Below, piece by piece: positions 24,413-35,678 of a stretch of DNA of 64,000 bases. The notes below the pieces were generated by a model. The model made no database searches and was not told the DNA's origin. It worked only from the letters and a program-made list of their open reading frames with translations. Source of the DNA: Marisa cornuarietis (taxonomy: Eukaryota > Mollusca > Gastropoda > Architaenioglossa > Ampullariidae). A program made the translations under genes and the position numbers. The stretch covers positions 860,001-924,000 of the forward strand of contig SMMW01000125.1 of the NCBI GenBank assembly GCA_004794655.1. Reading direction: 5' to 3'. The stretch's first letter is position 1. The number at the start of each line of letters is the position of its first letter.

Positions 24413-27400
24413 TAGAGAGAGTTATGATTTGTATGATGGTGAATACATTTGTAAGATGCATTGTAGATTATATCTTCTGACTATGTGGTCGTGCAACTTA
24501 ATGTCTGTTAGTGCCTAGAGCCCAGTTATGTTGTTGATGAAGCTCTCTATAAATAAACTATATATATATATATATATAGACAGTAGGACTATTAGTACCA
24601 TTATTATTATTCTTGACATTACGAAACAGGCACAGTGGCTTATGATGAAAAGTAATGCAGACAGTAGGAACGACTTATCTCACCTGCTATGCCCCAAGAT
24701 ACATTTTCCCAGATCTGGCAACAACTAGCAAGTTCAGCTGAACAAAGTTATCTTCTTTTCCCGTAGGCGTCTGTCCTAAACGGTCTTTCTACGGGTTCTC
24801 CTTTCATTTATATGGAAGTGCTTTCATTTACAAAACTGTTTTTCTTGCTTTGCAGGTGTTATTTTACATTAAGATATGATCCTTTAGACCATTTTATTAA
24901 TCATATAAATGTTCCAGTCACATATATCTTCATACCTCCTAATCTAGGTGTCAGCATTGTGAGCTGCACCTGGCTAAAAGACCAACTGAGTTGCACCATG
25001 GCCCCGGGATACGAGATCAACAGCACAGTCACAGATCACCTCGTCATCAGAGTACCACGAGCATCACGTGACCACAGCGGAAGCTACGCTTGTCACGTGA
25101 CGGGCTCTAGGGTGGAGGGTTTTGAGCCTTGTGCTCTCATCGTCATGCCAGGTACGTCTTTTATTTTTGGAGGAGTGGAAGTTTATCATTACTCTCGTCA
25201 AAAAGTACACATAGTGGTGCGTCTAGTGCATGTCTCTGTGTCTTTAATCTCACATGTGCCCCCCATCAGCAGCTACACAGCCCTCGCCGCCCACCTGAGT
25301 CATGCTTCTTCAATAATTTTTACTCCAGAATCGTGTAAATAAAAAAAGTACAAAATCCGATCATTTAACTAAGCGAGCAGCATTTGAAATAATCATATTG
25401 ATTACATTATAAAACATCTCTTCCTTCCATGAAGTTTATAATTTTTGTAAATATTAAAATATTTGAATTTTTTATTTTGATTTAGGATGTAGCTTTTCTT
25501 TTATAGGTGACAATGCTGGTGTCATTATCGGCGTGACGGCTGGTTTCATTGGCATCGGATTTGCCATTGCCATCTACATCGTCAGGATATACAGACCTCA
25601 ATGTAGAAGTCACGTGTTCAGCTGGTATGCGTTTGTATTGTGGTTTGTGTCTTTTTTTTGCGGTTCTGTTTTTTCATTCGTAATGAAACAGTATGGATAC
25701 ATCATGCGTTTGTGATTTGTGATGTGTTGTTTGTAATATACAACGTGGTACATATATGATGCCTATGTGAAGCAGGTTGTGGTAGCTTTTGTTTATTCTC
25801 TTTGTACATATTGGAGTCATAGCGATATACAGGGGCTAATAAAAATTTATTTTATGTGTAACTTCTAATAACACTTTTTTAGTGCTAACTTCATATAAGT
25901 ATGGGCAATTTGGGATAATTATACATGCATTTGACTTTCACCCCAAGTTACGGGTTTGAATTCTTCCGGTTTTGATGGCGGCTTATCGCTTGGCGTGTAG
26001 TATGTAAATAATAGGCATATACTGTCAGGAGAGTTCTGTCAACATCCGTCTGGCCGCCGGTTGTGTGTGCCAGCATGCAGGACCAACAGATTGAGACTGT
26101 CCTTCGTTATGTCGGCCGTGCGACTTCTGAACGATACTGTGTGCAAATGAGTGAAGATGCTGCTCATAAGCGAGTCTGAATCATGACTGTATCAGGGTCT
26201 GTGTGGTGAAGCGGGTATAAACGTGTTACGTTATTGTTAATTGTTGTTGTTGTTGTTGTTCTGTGTGGTTCTAACCTTGCTTTTCTATAGAGTTGTTTCT
26301 AATTGCCATCCGGGGTAAATAGTCGTACCCTGTCTACAACGCCTGTGCTTACTACGAAACATTGTTGGGAAACTGCATTCAGCCTCCATTAGTTTCAACC
26401 TCGTTTCTCGTGAATTTTCCAAGCTAAATTTTGTGACTAACGTGTAGACGATGGGTGCCTGTAGTTTCAGCGAAGTGTCATGCTTCGTTTGCATCAAACT
26501 GCCTTTCGGATATCTTTACAACTTGTAAACGGGCAGACACTAAATCGTTATACTATTTAATATTCAGATGACTATAACTGATTTAGTTTGCTTTCTTACA
26601 GTGTAGCACGTCGTAACCTTCACAATCTTGATGAGATTCAACTGCACTTTTCTTTTCCCGGTATGATAGAGTGAATTACAGAAAAATACCGTTTCGTGGG
26701 AACTTTGTAATCAATTTAATTACCAATTGGTGTGAATAAGCATCGCACTTTTCCCGGTCATTTTCACAATTAGTGTCACAGTTATCCGGATTGCTCGACA
26801 AATGTTCACTTAATGTATGTTTGCTGATGAACCAGCAAATGAAGTTATGAATAGATTTTTCTTCCTATCCAAACGAAATATCCAGGACAGAATTTACATT
26901 TCATCAATTTAAAGAGAATTGTTGCGATGTTTTTGCTTCAGCTACGTTAACAAAAAGGACCGTTCACTGACCAAAAGAGCCTGACGATATAATATTCTTA
27001 GAAAATGTTTGGCGCACCAGATCGAAATGTTTGAGACTCTTCTTCTAAACATTTATCCGATCGAATGACTACACTGATCAAAACAACTTGAAACTAGGAT
27101 ATGTACCGACATTAGGTATGCACTGAAGCCATTAGTAAAACAGTCCTAGGGAGGCAGACGATCTATAAATTTTTTAATTGTTTGCAGGACAATTTCTAGG
27201 GCAAAAAATTGGTCAGATGATAAAGATCCTGCTAAGAAGATGACAAAACAACCAAAAGGAGAAAAAACTTCTACTGTGAATTTGATGACTCCAAAGGAGA
27301 AAGTAAGAACGTAAATAATCACAAGAAAAAAGAAACTTTCATTGACAAAATTCACCAGATGATATTAGCGACATTTGCATGATGCATTTTAATTCTTTCT

Positions 27401-30400
27401 TCTTTTTTTTGGTTTTGCCTAATTATGACAAAGATTACATGTTGTTTACCACTTGGCTGCGATGCTGCGAAATATACGTGTTACGTTCATATTAATATTA
27501 AATTAAATAATCTTTGTATTTGAATCAGAGTATATCTATTTTTGCAGACATTTTATTTCAGCCTCACGACAACTGCATTTGTGCTACGTCGTCCTGTCTC
27601 AGACATTAATTCTTACATAATGTTCCCAAGCAAACATTTACAAGACAATGAAACCTTACTTGGGACCTCATTTCTGGTCCGTCTGCTCAAGACGTCTACT
27701 CAACATTTTCCTTATGTAACACAAACATAAGTCAAGTGAACAGGGGCTCACGGATATCAACACAAAGAGAGCGAGAGAGCGAGAGAGAGAGAGAGAAAGT
27801 AGTTGTAGAATTGCAGATATAAAAAAGCGGAAGGGAAGGGATAGGAAGGGTAAAATAGACCATGAAACTAGCCGCCATATAAACCGTTGAAGTTGATGGT
27901 ACTTTATGCAGGGAAGTTGTCTTATAAACATGATGTAAACTATTTGTTTTCAGTTTAGTTTTAAGACCAACTTTTTAAACTTACGTGTTGATTTACTTTG
28001 CATTTCTTACCCAGAAAAATTTAACGAAAGAAAAGGTCCAAGAGTTCTGGATGAAGTGGGTAGAGGCCGTGTACCCTGATCTCGACTCTCGCGCCTACTT
28101 CCTGCCTCCTGTCTACATCAACCGGGTGCCGATGACCAGACAGTCGGTTGCTGGTCACGAAGTTCGGGTTCTTCAGCAAGCATCAGGGGGAGATGAGCCG
28201 GCGCCGCGTAAATCTGCTTCTACTCGACGTTCTGATCGACTTCCTATTGTACAGGACAGTGACATCAGAGATGACGAAGCTATGCAACGGATTTTCATGT
28301 GCCTACAGACAATGTCTGAAGAAAACTCAGAAGTGATGGTTGGAATAAGTCAGCTTCAGTTCGGACAATCCAAGGGTTACCGCACTTTACCTGGGAAAGC
28401 AGCGGCTGCTTTCCTTCCTAAATCCACTGACCTTTCTCCTGATCAAAAACAAAATATGAAAGAGGGGGATTTCGATGTGCTTCTTATTCACCGACATTAC
28501 GGTTTTGTGATCTTTGAGGTGAAATCAGTTGGTCGGTTTAATATGTCACAAGAGAAGCTTAACGAACTGATTAGAAGAAAGATAAGAGATGCCATTAAGC
28601 AGCTGAACAACGCGGAGGCCATGTTGTCTCACCTGGTGTCCGACATCGGGCCCGGTGTCCGCATCACTAAGACGATTGCGCTCCCGAACCTCACGGGTCA
28701 TCAGGTACAACAGGCCATCTTTGGCGACCATCAACTGACTACGGTAAGTAGGTCTTCCATTTTAGGTTTTGATTGGCCTCAAAAAAAGATAGAAGGCAAA
28801 AGTATTGCCGTTAATTGTCAGCCTAATTTATGGTTACATAATTTATAACGTAGTATGTGCAATAATATGTATCACATTGCCTATACTGATGTCAAATGAA
28901 AGGTAGAGTTGTGCAAACAATGAAATATCGTCAAGGATACCAATATATTTAATAAACTATTTTATTTCTTATTATATGGGAAGTCGGACAGGGCGCCTTC
29001 CTGGCGACTTCATCAAAAGCTACGGTTTCGCCTGGATTCTTTCTGGCTGCTTGGTGATGCCTGTCATACATACCGCGCTCTCTCTGTTTTACTCTAGTGA
29101 CCGTCTCATTTGCCCAGGTATTCTCTGTCTGTTTGTTCTGGTGACCATATCCACCCAGGTATTCTCTGTCTGCTTGTTCTAATGACCTTCTCATTCACCT
29201 GGGTATTCTCTGTCTGCTTGGTCTAGCAGCCTTCTTGTTGACCCAGGTGTTTTCTGTATGCGGCCCCAGATCTTAGGTCTTAGTTATGACATCGACCTGA
29301 TGGCAGCTAACAATAGTGAGCTGCAGGCTGTCGTAGATAGACCCGCTGCCAGCGCATACAGGATGAACATCAGCACGGACAAAAGCAAAGTAATGGTGAA
29401 CACTGTCGGAGAGGCAATCAATCCATGCATTGAAGAAAAAATGCTTCCCGGGACTGCTCCGAATCGCCTACAGGGAACAGAGTTCTAATGTGGGGTCCAG
29501 ATCACGCGGATGATGCTTCACCTTTGGGGTAGTGGGTAGTGGTTTTGAAAAGATAGCAAAATGATTTAAAGTTCCATTGATCATTACTCTCTGGGTCTGG
29601 AAACCGCTTCTGTGTTCCCTCAAGGATTCCATTCCCCCCCCCCCCCGGGGACAACTCTCGCTTCATGTTTAGAGCCTTACACGGAAACCTGATTAATTAA
29701 GGACTTCAAAAGGATTCTTCTTCACTTACGACTCACTGATCTTTCGTTAATAGGTCATCAAACCTCTCGCTTTTAGTGAGTCCCAGCATTTTTACAGTGA
29801 CTGAGATAAGGGACCTGCCTTGGAATGATACAGAAGAGCACCCATTTTTCTTGTCAGAATGTCGATATCCACACCTGAGAATCTATACTCACATCTTTCT
29901 CAGAGCAGTGAATACATACAATCATCGACTGCATTTAAAAAAAATACATAATGAGGTATTCTGTCCATTGACTAAGCCTGGAATGCTAGCAGTAAAAAAC
30001 TCACGGAACCCGACGTCAGTTAGACAACTGGAGAGACTCTAATACACACGGTGCCTGGTTTGTTGTTATCGTTTGAAGGGCTATCTGGAGAATATTTTAT
30101 ACCTTTCTATTAACCACTGTGGTAGAACCCTTGGTTTTACCATTGCGGAGTCTTACATTTATTGTCCGAAGGTTGACCAAGATTAAGGACAAGCCTGAGA
30201 ATGAGCCAGGATTTGATTGTTTTTCTTCTATTTGTTTTGCTTGAAAATGCTTATACCAATATGTTTCAGCCCTCAGAAAAGTGCCATCAACAACCCACCA
30301 CAATATAGTCTAATGCTTTAGTGAATTTTAATTCCTTCTATATAAGAATAATAAATTTTAACAGTACTTATGTTTATTATTTACAGGACCTGTGTCGATG

Positions 30401-32888
30401 TCTGGGAACAACAGATTCAGCAGCCGATATCGCTGGACTTTGTCTGTGCTCTGATCAGTTGTCTGACCTCAAGACCCCGTGTGACGTCAGTAGTCACGTG
30501 CTGAGGGAACTCGGACACTGGTGGCAGCGACGTGTGGCTGGGGCTGGACCTGACAGTCACATGACACCTGAGGTGTACAAGGCACTGGTAGCCAGGTTAG
30601 TGTAAGAAGGTTATGTATTACTGTGTACTTAGGTATACGCGTGCGGAGAATGTCATGTGCCGTGCATAATGTCTTTATAATTATAGCTGTCGCCTCACCT
30701 ACCACTGTTCTCGTAAGAGAAAGCGTGAGCTAATCGTAGTTAAAATGTGTCTGGTATTCACATACGATTTTAAGGGAACATCAGGGTTTAGTGGGAGCTG
30801 TACAGTAGCGTAGTGGTAGGATGTTCGCTTGTCACATAAACATATGATTGTCCTAGATTCTGTGGTCCGGCGACAACAGTGAGTGTGCCATGTACATGTC
30901 CTCCACGTGTGAGTGTCAAGACCCTGGGTCAGGCCGTGTGGTGGACAGGAGAGTGCTATACTGCTGCAATAACACTCTTCCCGGAGCAAGTCCTCCTGCT
31001 CAACAGGGCATCTCCCAGACAATTTGTGACTGGACCACCCGGTACAGGTAAAACCGTGGTGCTGTTGTTGATTGCTATACAATGGTTGTATAGTGGCCAC
31101 CACGTCTACATTGTGAGTACTTGGCTGGGGAACCGTGCAGTCTGCAGCATGCTCTACCACCTGTTGCTGAACACTCTCAACACGTACCGGTCAGCAGGTG
31201 CATCATCCGATCAGCTTCACCTCCTGCTGTATGATTTTGATGGCGGTAAAGATGTGGAGAAGGCCGTCAACGACTTGTCACAGGCGGCGAGCGGAGGGTC
31301 GTTGTACGTCATCGCTGATGAAGTGGGGCTTGAGTTAGGGTGAGTAGTACAGCGTGTGATGTGGTGAAAGATAAACAGGTAGACAGAGCTTTTTCGTGGT
31401 AATTACTGACTGGTATTTAATAGGTGATAATTTGTAGTTGGTTGTGACATCTGATGAAGATGTATACAGCCAACGACAGACAAAATTAGACATGTTTTGT
31501 TACTTCCGCTCTGGTAGCAAAAGATGTAATTGTTTTATCTAGTCTGTGATGACAAGTGAGCTGATTTCGTAACTTTGGTACACGACACACAAACATCAAC
31601 ACATATTAGTCAAATTAGACATTCTAGCGCGTTTTTCACTATCCGCTGTAACTCTCATTTCTGTGACAGTGAAAACAACTTCCAAATTTTCTGTTACGAT
31701 CTGCGGAGACAAGTTCCTCGTCTCCATCTTTGGGCGGCAAGTTGTTTCCATGGACACACACCCGCCGGCTGGCAAGTGAAGTCTTTAACCAGACCCCTCC
31801 GCTCTCCGCCAGCCGTCATCAGGGAATATGAGCCGGCTAGGTCTATCACTGACCTCCGCCATGTCCACCCGTATAGTAAGCGTGGTGTGCCCGACCACAC
31901 AGACGGCCCGCCAGTCAGACGACTGTATCACCGAGGTCAAAGTCAGCTAGGTGACTGGCCAGGTGACTGTGTCACGTGCGGTCGTGAGGTGGCCAGCTTC
32001 CTACACAGTCTCCGTGTTGGTATTCCGGGTAGGTGCGAGTATTATATATTGTAACTTCTGTTAACAAAACTGTCACAAATAACAATCAGGGGCCAGTTGC
32101 ACAACACATTTCTAATTTTAAACACCTTTAGGCCTTAACTCTATTTAGATAATTAGTTTAAAGTGCACACCACAATTTTAGAATTTTTAAAACTAAAACT
32201 GCTTTAAGTAAGATAAAGTTGTTTAAGTCTGACTTTCCGTCCTGTCAGTAAAATTTTTTATATGTTTTTCTTCAATGCATAAAAATGGCTAAGAAGAGAT
32301 TTTTCTTCTTTAGAACAGTTTTAAGGTTTAGAAACGTGTTGTGCAACTGTCCCCTGATATGAAACGGTCTGGTGTAGAAGACAGTGTTTTAGTCTGTGAT
32401 TTTACGTTATAACATTGTGATATCATTGTTTATATCTATGTGTCTGTCAGTGTGCACCTGTATTTGTGATAATGACTTACAGAAGAAACTAACTTTGAAT
32501 GTTAACAGCGCATGACACAGCGGCATCAGCCACCAGCGGCGGCACAACACCCCCATACCTGCAGTGGAGAGACGTGCTGGTGTTGTACTGGGCTGGCGTC
32601 GGTGACAACTCAGGATTGGTGAGAGCACTGAGGGGAGCGGGTATTCCAGTGCGGGTGATGAAGAATGATAACGATGACTTTGAGGACGTGGCCACGGCCC
32701 GCAGTGACGTGGTGTGGGTGGCTCTTGGTGACCAAGTTCGTGGATTGGAGAGAAAAATCGTCGTCTGTCTGGATGACAATGCCCGACTTCACTGCATGTC
32801 CAGGTGTACGTCACAACTTGTGATTATCTCTGCTGGCGACAAGCTGCATGAGCATGATTCAGGCTTCAACACCTGTCACCTATTGTAG
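21854..32888 (+). CDS. Ig-domain membrane protein with cytoplasmic NERD nuclease-like and SF1 helicase-like NTPase domains
   Basis: Deduced exons: 21854-21956 (signal peptide, VFIFTLLLSSSAQPVQ), 23099-23295 (Ig-like half, LTCTFSVDVNETKSNFTV with N-glycosylation sites), tentative 23527-23594, 24856-25151 (Ig-like: SCTWLKDQLSC, RASRDHSGSYAC), 25507-25624 (membrane helix GVIIGVTAGFIGIGFAIAIY, then basic RIYRPQCR), 26602-26660, 27188-27302, 28015-28743, 30387-30595, 30857-31339, 31670-32028 and 32509-32888. Total is about 1040 residues. The 28015 exon has EGDFDVLLIHRHYG and FVIFEVKSVG, the D...ExK pattern of NERD nucleases (PD-(D/E)xK fold). The later exons carry Walker A GPPGTGKT, Walker B-like LYVIADE, motif V-like QVRGLERKIVV and motif VI-like SRCTSQLVII. 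Phases agree throughout from 28015 to the stop, and from 21854 to 26660 if the 23527 exon is accepted. The join from 26660 (phase 1) to 27188 (needs phase 2) is unresolved, so the extracellular half could belong to a separate gene. Confidence 0.7.
21951..22045 (+). repeat. Tandem repeat of donor-like sequence at the 5' end of intron 1
   Basis: The exon-intron border (tacaag|gtgtgtac) recurs about three times as 'gtacaaggtgtgtac', interleaved with 'ggtgtgtactaggtgagtac'. Each unit offers further GTGTGT or GTGAGT donor-like sites. Confidence 0.75.
22426..23098 (+). repeat. 59-bp minisatellite ending at a splice acceptor
   Basis: The 59-bp unit repeats about eleven times. Units alternate between a 'gaccacacactgtgctg' and a 'gactacacactttgttg' version, giving a 118-bp higher-order period over most of the array; the first units are more variable. 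Every unit contains TGTCTGTTCCACTTGTACA. In the last unit this becomes TGTCTGTTCCACTTGCAG, the acceptor of exon 2. Long open frames across it on both strands are by-products of the repeat. Confidence 0.9.
23421..23480. repeat. Short direct duplication
   Basis: The run 'tagagataaaacaacatcat' is present twice in tandem, about 33 bp apart, inside an intron of the receptor gene. Confidence 0.7.
24384..24412. repeat. (GT)n microsatellite
   Basis: An intronic GT repeat of about 14 units. Confidence 0.9.
29117..29262. repeat. 41-44 bp tandem repeat, four copies
   Basis: Copies of 'ggtattctctgtctg.ttg' start at 29117, 29158, 29202 and 29246. They lie in the intron between the NERD exon and the 30387 exon. 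Confidence 0.7.
29275..29420 (+). mobile_element. LINE reverse transcriptase fragment
   Basis: The frame reads DIDLMAANNSELQ, then MNISTDKSKVMVNT. This resembles the region following the RT catalytic motif (DD changed to YD here) in RTE/I-type LINEs. It is a short relic inside an intron. Confidence 0.6.
30797..30845 (+). mobile_element. SINE head fragment
   Basis: The run 'agcgtagtggtaggatgttc', then 'gcttgtcac', resembles the tRNA-like head of the SINE family at 16765 and 40030. It ends about 10 bp before the acceptor of the 30857 exon. Confidence 0.4.
32088..32357. mobile_element. MITE with CAGGGGCCAGTTGCACAAC-type inverted ends
   Basis: The left end CAGGGGCCAGTTGCACAAC and the inverted right end CAGGGGACAGTTGCACAAC differ at one position over 19 bp. 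AT flanks both sides, which would fit a 2-bp duplication or a slightly longer inverted repeat. It lies in the last intron of the receptor gene. The superfamily is undetermined; ISL2EU/Harbinger-like elements are candidates. Confidence 0.75.
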
Positions 32889-34890
32889 TCTTGTGTGCGT
32901 CGCACACTTGTCTTCAGTTTTTATTCTCTTCTGCTTTTGCACCAGTAACACAACATGATGTCATACACATGGTGTAATTATATTTTCTTATAGCACAAAA
33001 TCCTGTCCGTGTCTCTGTTTACACAACAAGTGTCACCATCAAGATCATACAGCTTACATACTATGGCTTGTTTTACTGAACAACAGGAATAGGGTTAGTG
33101 GCTGGAGCTGACAACTATATTAACAGGCTGTATTATATTGTGTATTTTTATTTGAAATATATGTTTGTGAGTCTTCCTTATGTCCATGTCATTTTCATTC
33201 CAACAATTTTTTTTAGCGTGTGCTTGTCTGCGCGTGTGTACGTTTGTGTGTACACACGCGTGCGCTTTCCTGATAGGAGATGGAGTCAATGCTAGTGCAC
33301 GATGGCCAAAATTGCAAAGGGCTTGTCTTGACCTCTGTCTGCATGCATTCGGTTTCTGTCAATGCTAAGAAAAAATAATTAAAAATTCTATTAAAACCAT
33401 TGATAACCGAGCATCGTTGTGGGGACATGAACTAGGATGAGAGCTCCTGTTCATTCATCAAAAAACTCGGCAACGCCGATATTCAACAGATCATCCGTCG
33501 TTTATTCTAGAAATTGCGCAAACTGTGAGAACACACACCTGTTGCATATTACAATAACCTGTTGCATATTATAATAACGCAATAAAACACTCCGGCGTAC
33601 CACCTGGCCCACTACACTTACATTTTGTTCCTGAAAACAGTGGAGAAAGCCGCGAACACATGTCGTTAAGCATCATCGTTGATGGAGAGGGGTCTAAGTA
33701 CACGTGAGCTGTATGACGATTAATGCGATAAGTTTAATGATGGGGATAGCAAACTTGGGATTTGGACAGTGAGGTGTTACAGACAACACTTTTGCTGCAT
33801 AGAAGCGTGCAGAAAAGGACGGAAAAACGGAAAAGTGCATTAGAATCGAGGGATAAGGGTAACTGCTTTGAAGTGGAAACCATGTACAGTAGCTTGTTGT
33901 TTGGAATTAACAATTGTTTGTGACACCAGTCCCATTACTTTTCAGGCAGACCTCGTAAAGACCAAACGTCTTCTCTCATCTATTTGGCGAATGACAGGTA
34001 GTTCCTTTCACTACTCTGGGAATGTTTTGGAACCCAGGTGGGAGCCGCAAGACTATTTTTAAGTTCCAAAATCCACAGAAATCAAAGCAATTTCGGGTTA
34101 GAAATGCCTTGAAAATCTGAAAAAATGCGTCTGGCTCGGTGAGAGCAGGATCATATATATATATATACATGGCGCATATACCACATCACAGACTGCTGTG
34201 AAGGACCGCATGTTAACACTATGGCATCATTAGGATGCGTACCCGTAAGAAGTAAAGAAAGATGGAGCGGTATCCACTAGTATTGAAGCAGCAAATGCTA
34301 ACGCAAAGGGTATCGCCGAGTGAAAGCGTAAGATCAGTCAGGAGAAGCCTTCAGACTACCTCTGTCAAGACAGCATATAAAATCTGATTGAGATGAAAGA
34401 AGCACCTTAGGTAAGAATGGTACTCTTATTTTTTATGTACGTGATATACTTTTATGAAAACCATAAAGTTTTGATATGAATCTCCATCCACGTTCTTAAT
34501 AATTTTGTGTGAATTATATAGTTTCTTTTATATACATAAGTATAGAGTATTATTTGTTTAAAATTAAGCACAGAGTGTATACTTTTGTGCCAACAGGGCT
34601 TCATGCTGCTGAACCAGTGTTGGCTAGTATTTAGAAACCGTAAAAATTGCCGCTTATTGCTTATTTTAATCGAATTTTTTCTGAGCGATGTGTTTCAATC
34701 TACTGTCCTAACATTTCAAAACTTTTCCAGGTCTGGAAAACGGTTTACCAGACTTATCCAGACTTTCACAACTCTGTACGAACCACATTACTATAGTTGC
34801 TACACTATGCGCCTTGATTCATCCTTTTCGCACATGATCGACGACGCAGCTCATAATAAATAAAATCTACCAATAAGATGAACTGCGAAA
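32889..34890. other. No recognisable gene
   Basis: This is AT-rich sequence with CA/GT patches near 33225-33260 and an (AT)n run at about 34155. The frames are short. I see no family resemblance. Confidence 0.3.
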
Positions 34891-34899
34891 TTAAAATCC

Positions 34900-35301
34900 T
34901 GGGGCCAGTTGCACATGTTTCTAAACCTTAAAACGTTTTTAAAGAAACAAAATCTCTCTGCCATTTAGAAAACATACAAAAAATTGTACTGGGTGGACGC
35001 AATGGCGTAGGAAGATGCTCGGCTTTGGGGGGGGGCGGGGGGCAAGCTCCATGCTGACAATGAATAACGTTCACATTCTTGATTTCCCAGCATCTTTTTT
35101 TGGGGGGGGGGGCGGCTGCCCCCCACCCCGGTTCCTACGCCACTGGGACGGAAAGTCAGACTTATACATCTTTATCTTACTTAAATCAGTTTTAGTTTTT
35201 AAAATTATAAAATTGTGATGTGCACTTTAAACTGATCATCCAAATTAATGTAAGGCCTAAAAGCGTTTAAAATTAGAAATGTGTTCTGCAAGTGGCCCCT
35301 G
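34900..35301 (-). mobile_element. Second copy of the 32088-type MITE, interrupted
   Basis: It has the same GGGGCCAGTTGCACA-type ends and internal blocks as the copy at 32088 but in inverse orientation. The internal 'ttaaagtgcacaccac' block appears as its complement near 35215. A different short element sits inside it at about 35003-35154. Confidence 0.7.
35003..35154. mobile_element. Short TIR element nested in the MITE at 34900-35301
   Basis: Its ends are CAATGGCGTAGGAA on the left and the inverse of CAGTGGCGTAGGAA on the right. The interior has G runs and shares 'ctccatgct..caatgaa' and 'attcacattcttg'-like blocks with the element at 16930. A hAT-like origin is a guess from the ends. Confidence 0.65.
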
Positions 35302-35478
35302 TAAAAGTTTGCTCAATTCTAAACACATCCCTCTAAACATTAAGCAACAGTTTCGAAACCAGCCTGTTTTCATTTCACTTTCTATGATCTGTGATATACA
35401 TCCGTGGTCATATGTGGTCTGCCTCCTTTGTTTAAAAAAAAATCGGAAAGGGGAAACCACAGATTTCTGTGGGGAAAA

Positions 35479-35606
35479 CAATCACAAGCGCTCTCTATCT
35501 CCCACGCGAAAGATTTGTCAAGGGAAAGCAATCACAAGCGCTCTCTGAGCTCGGTCTATCTCCCACGCGAAAGATTTGTCAAGGGAAAGCAATCACAAAC
35601 ACTCTG
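35479..35606 (+). repeat. Promoter-proximal tandem repeat of THAP gene H
   Basis: The blocks 'aatcacaagcgctctct' and 'tctcccacgcgaaagatttg' occur in about 2.5 copies, at 35479, 35530 and 35591. The array ends 73 bp before the ATG of gene H. Unit lengths are 51 and 61 bp because of a 10-bp insert. Confidence 0.75.
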
Positions 35607-35678
35607 TTGGTGAACCTCGTGTAGTATTACCAGTGAGAAATACTATCAGCAATAACAAGACTATTGCGAGCTAACAAA

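Noticed and set aside
29776..30042. 88-codon frame as an exon of the receptor gene
   Set aside because: No suitable acceptor and donor in phase with the neighbours 28743 and 30387, which already join in phase 0. No family resemblance.
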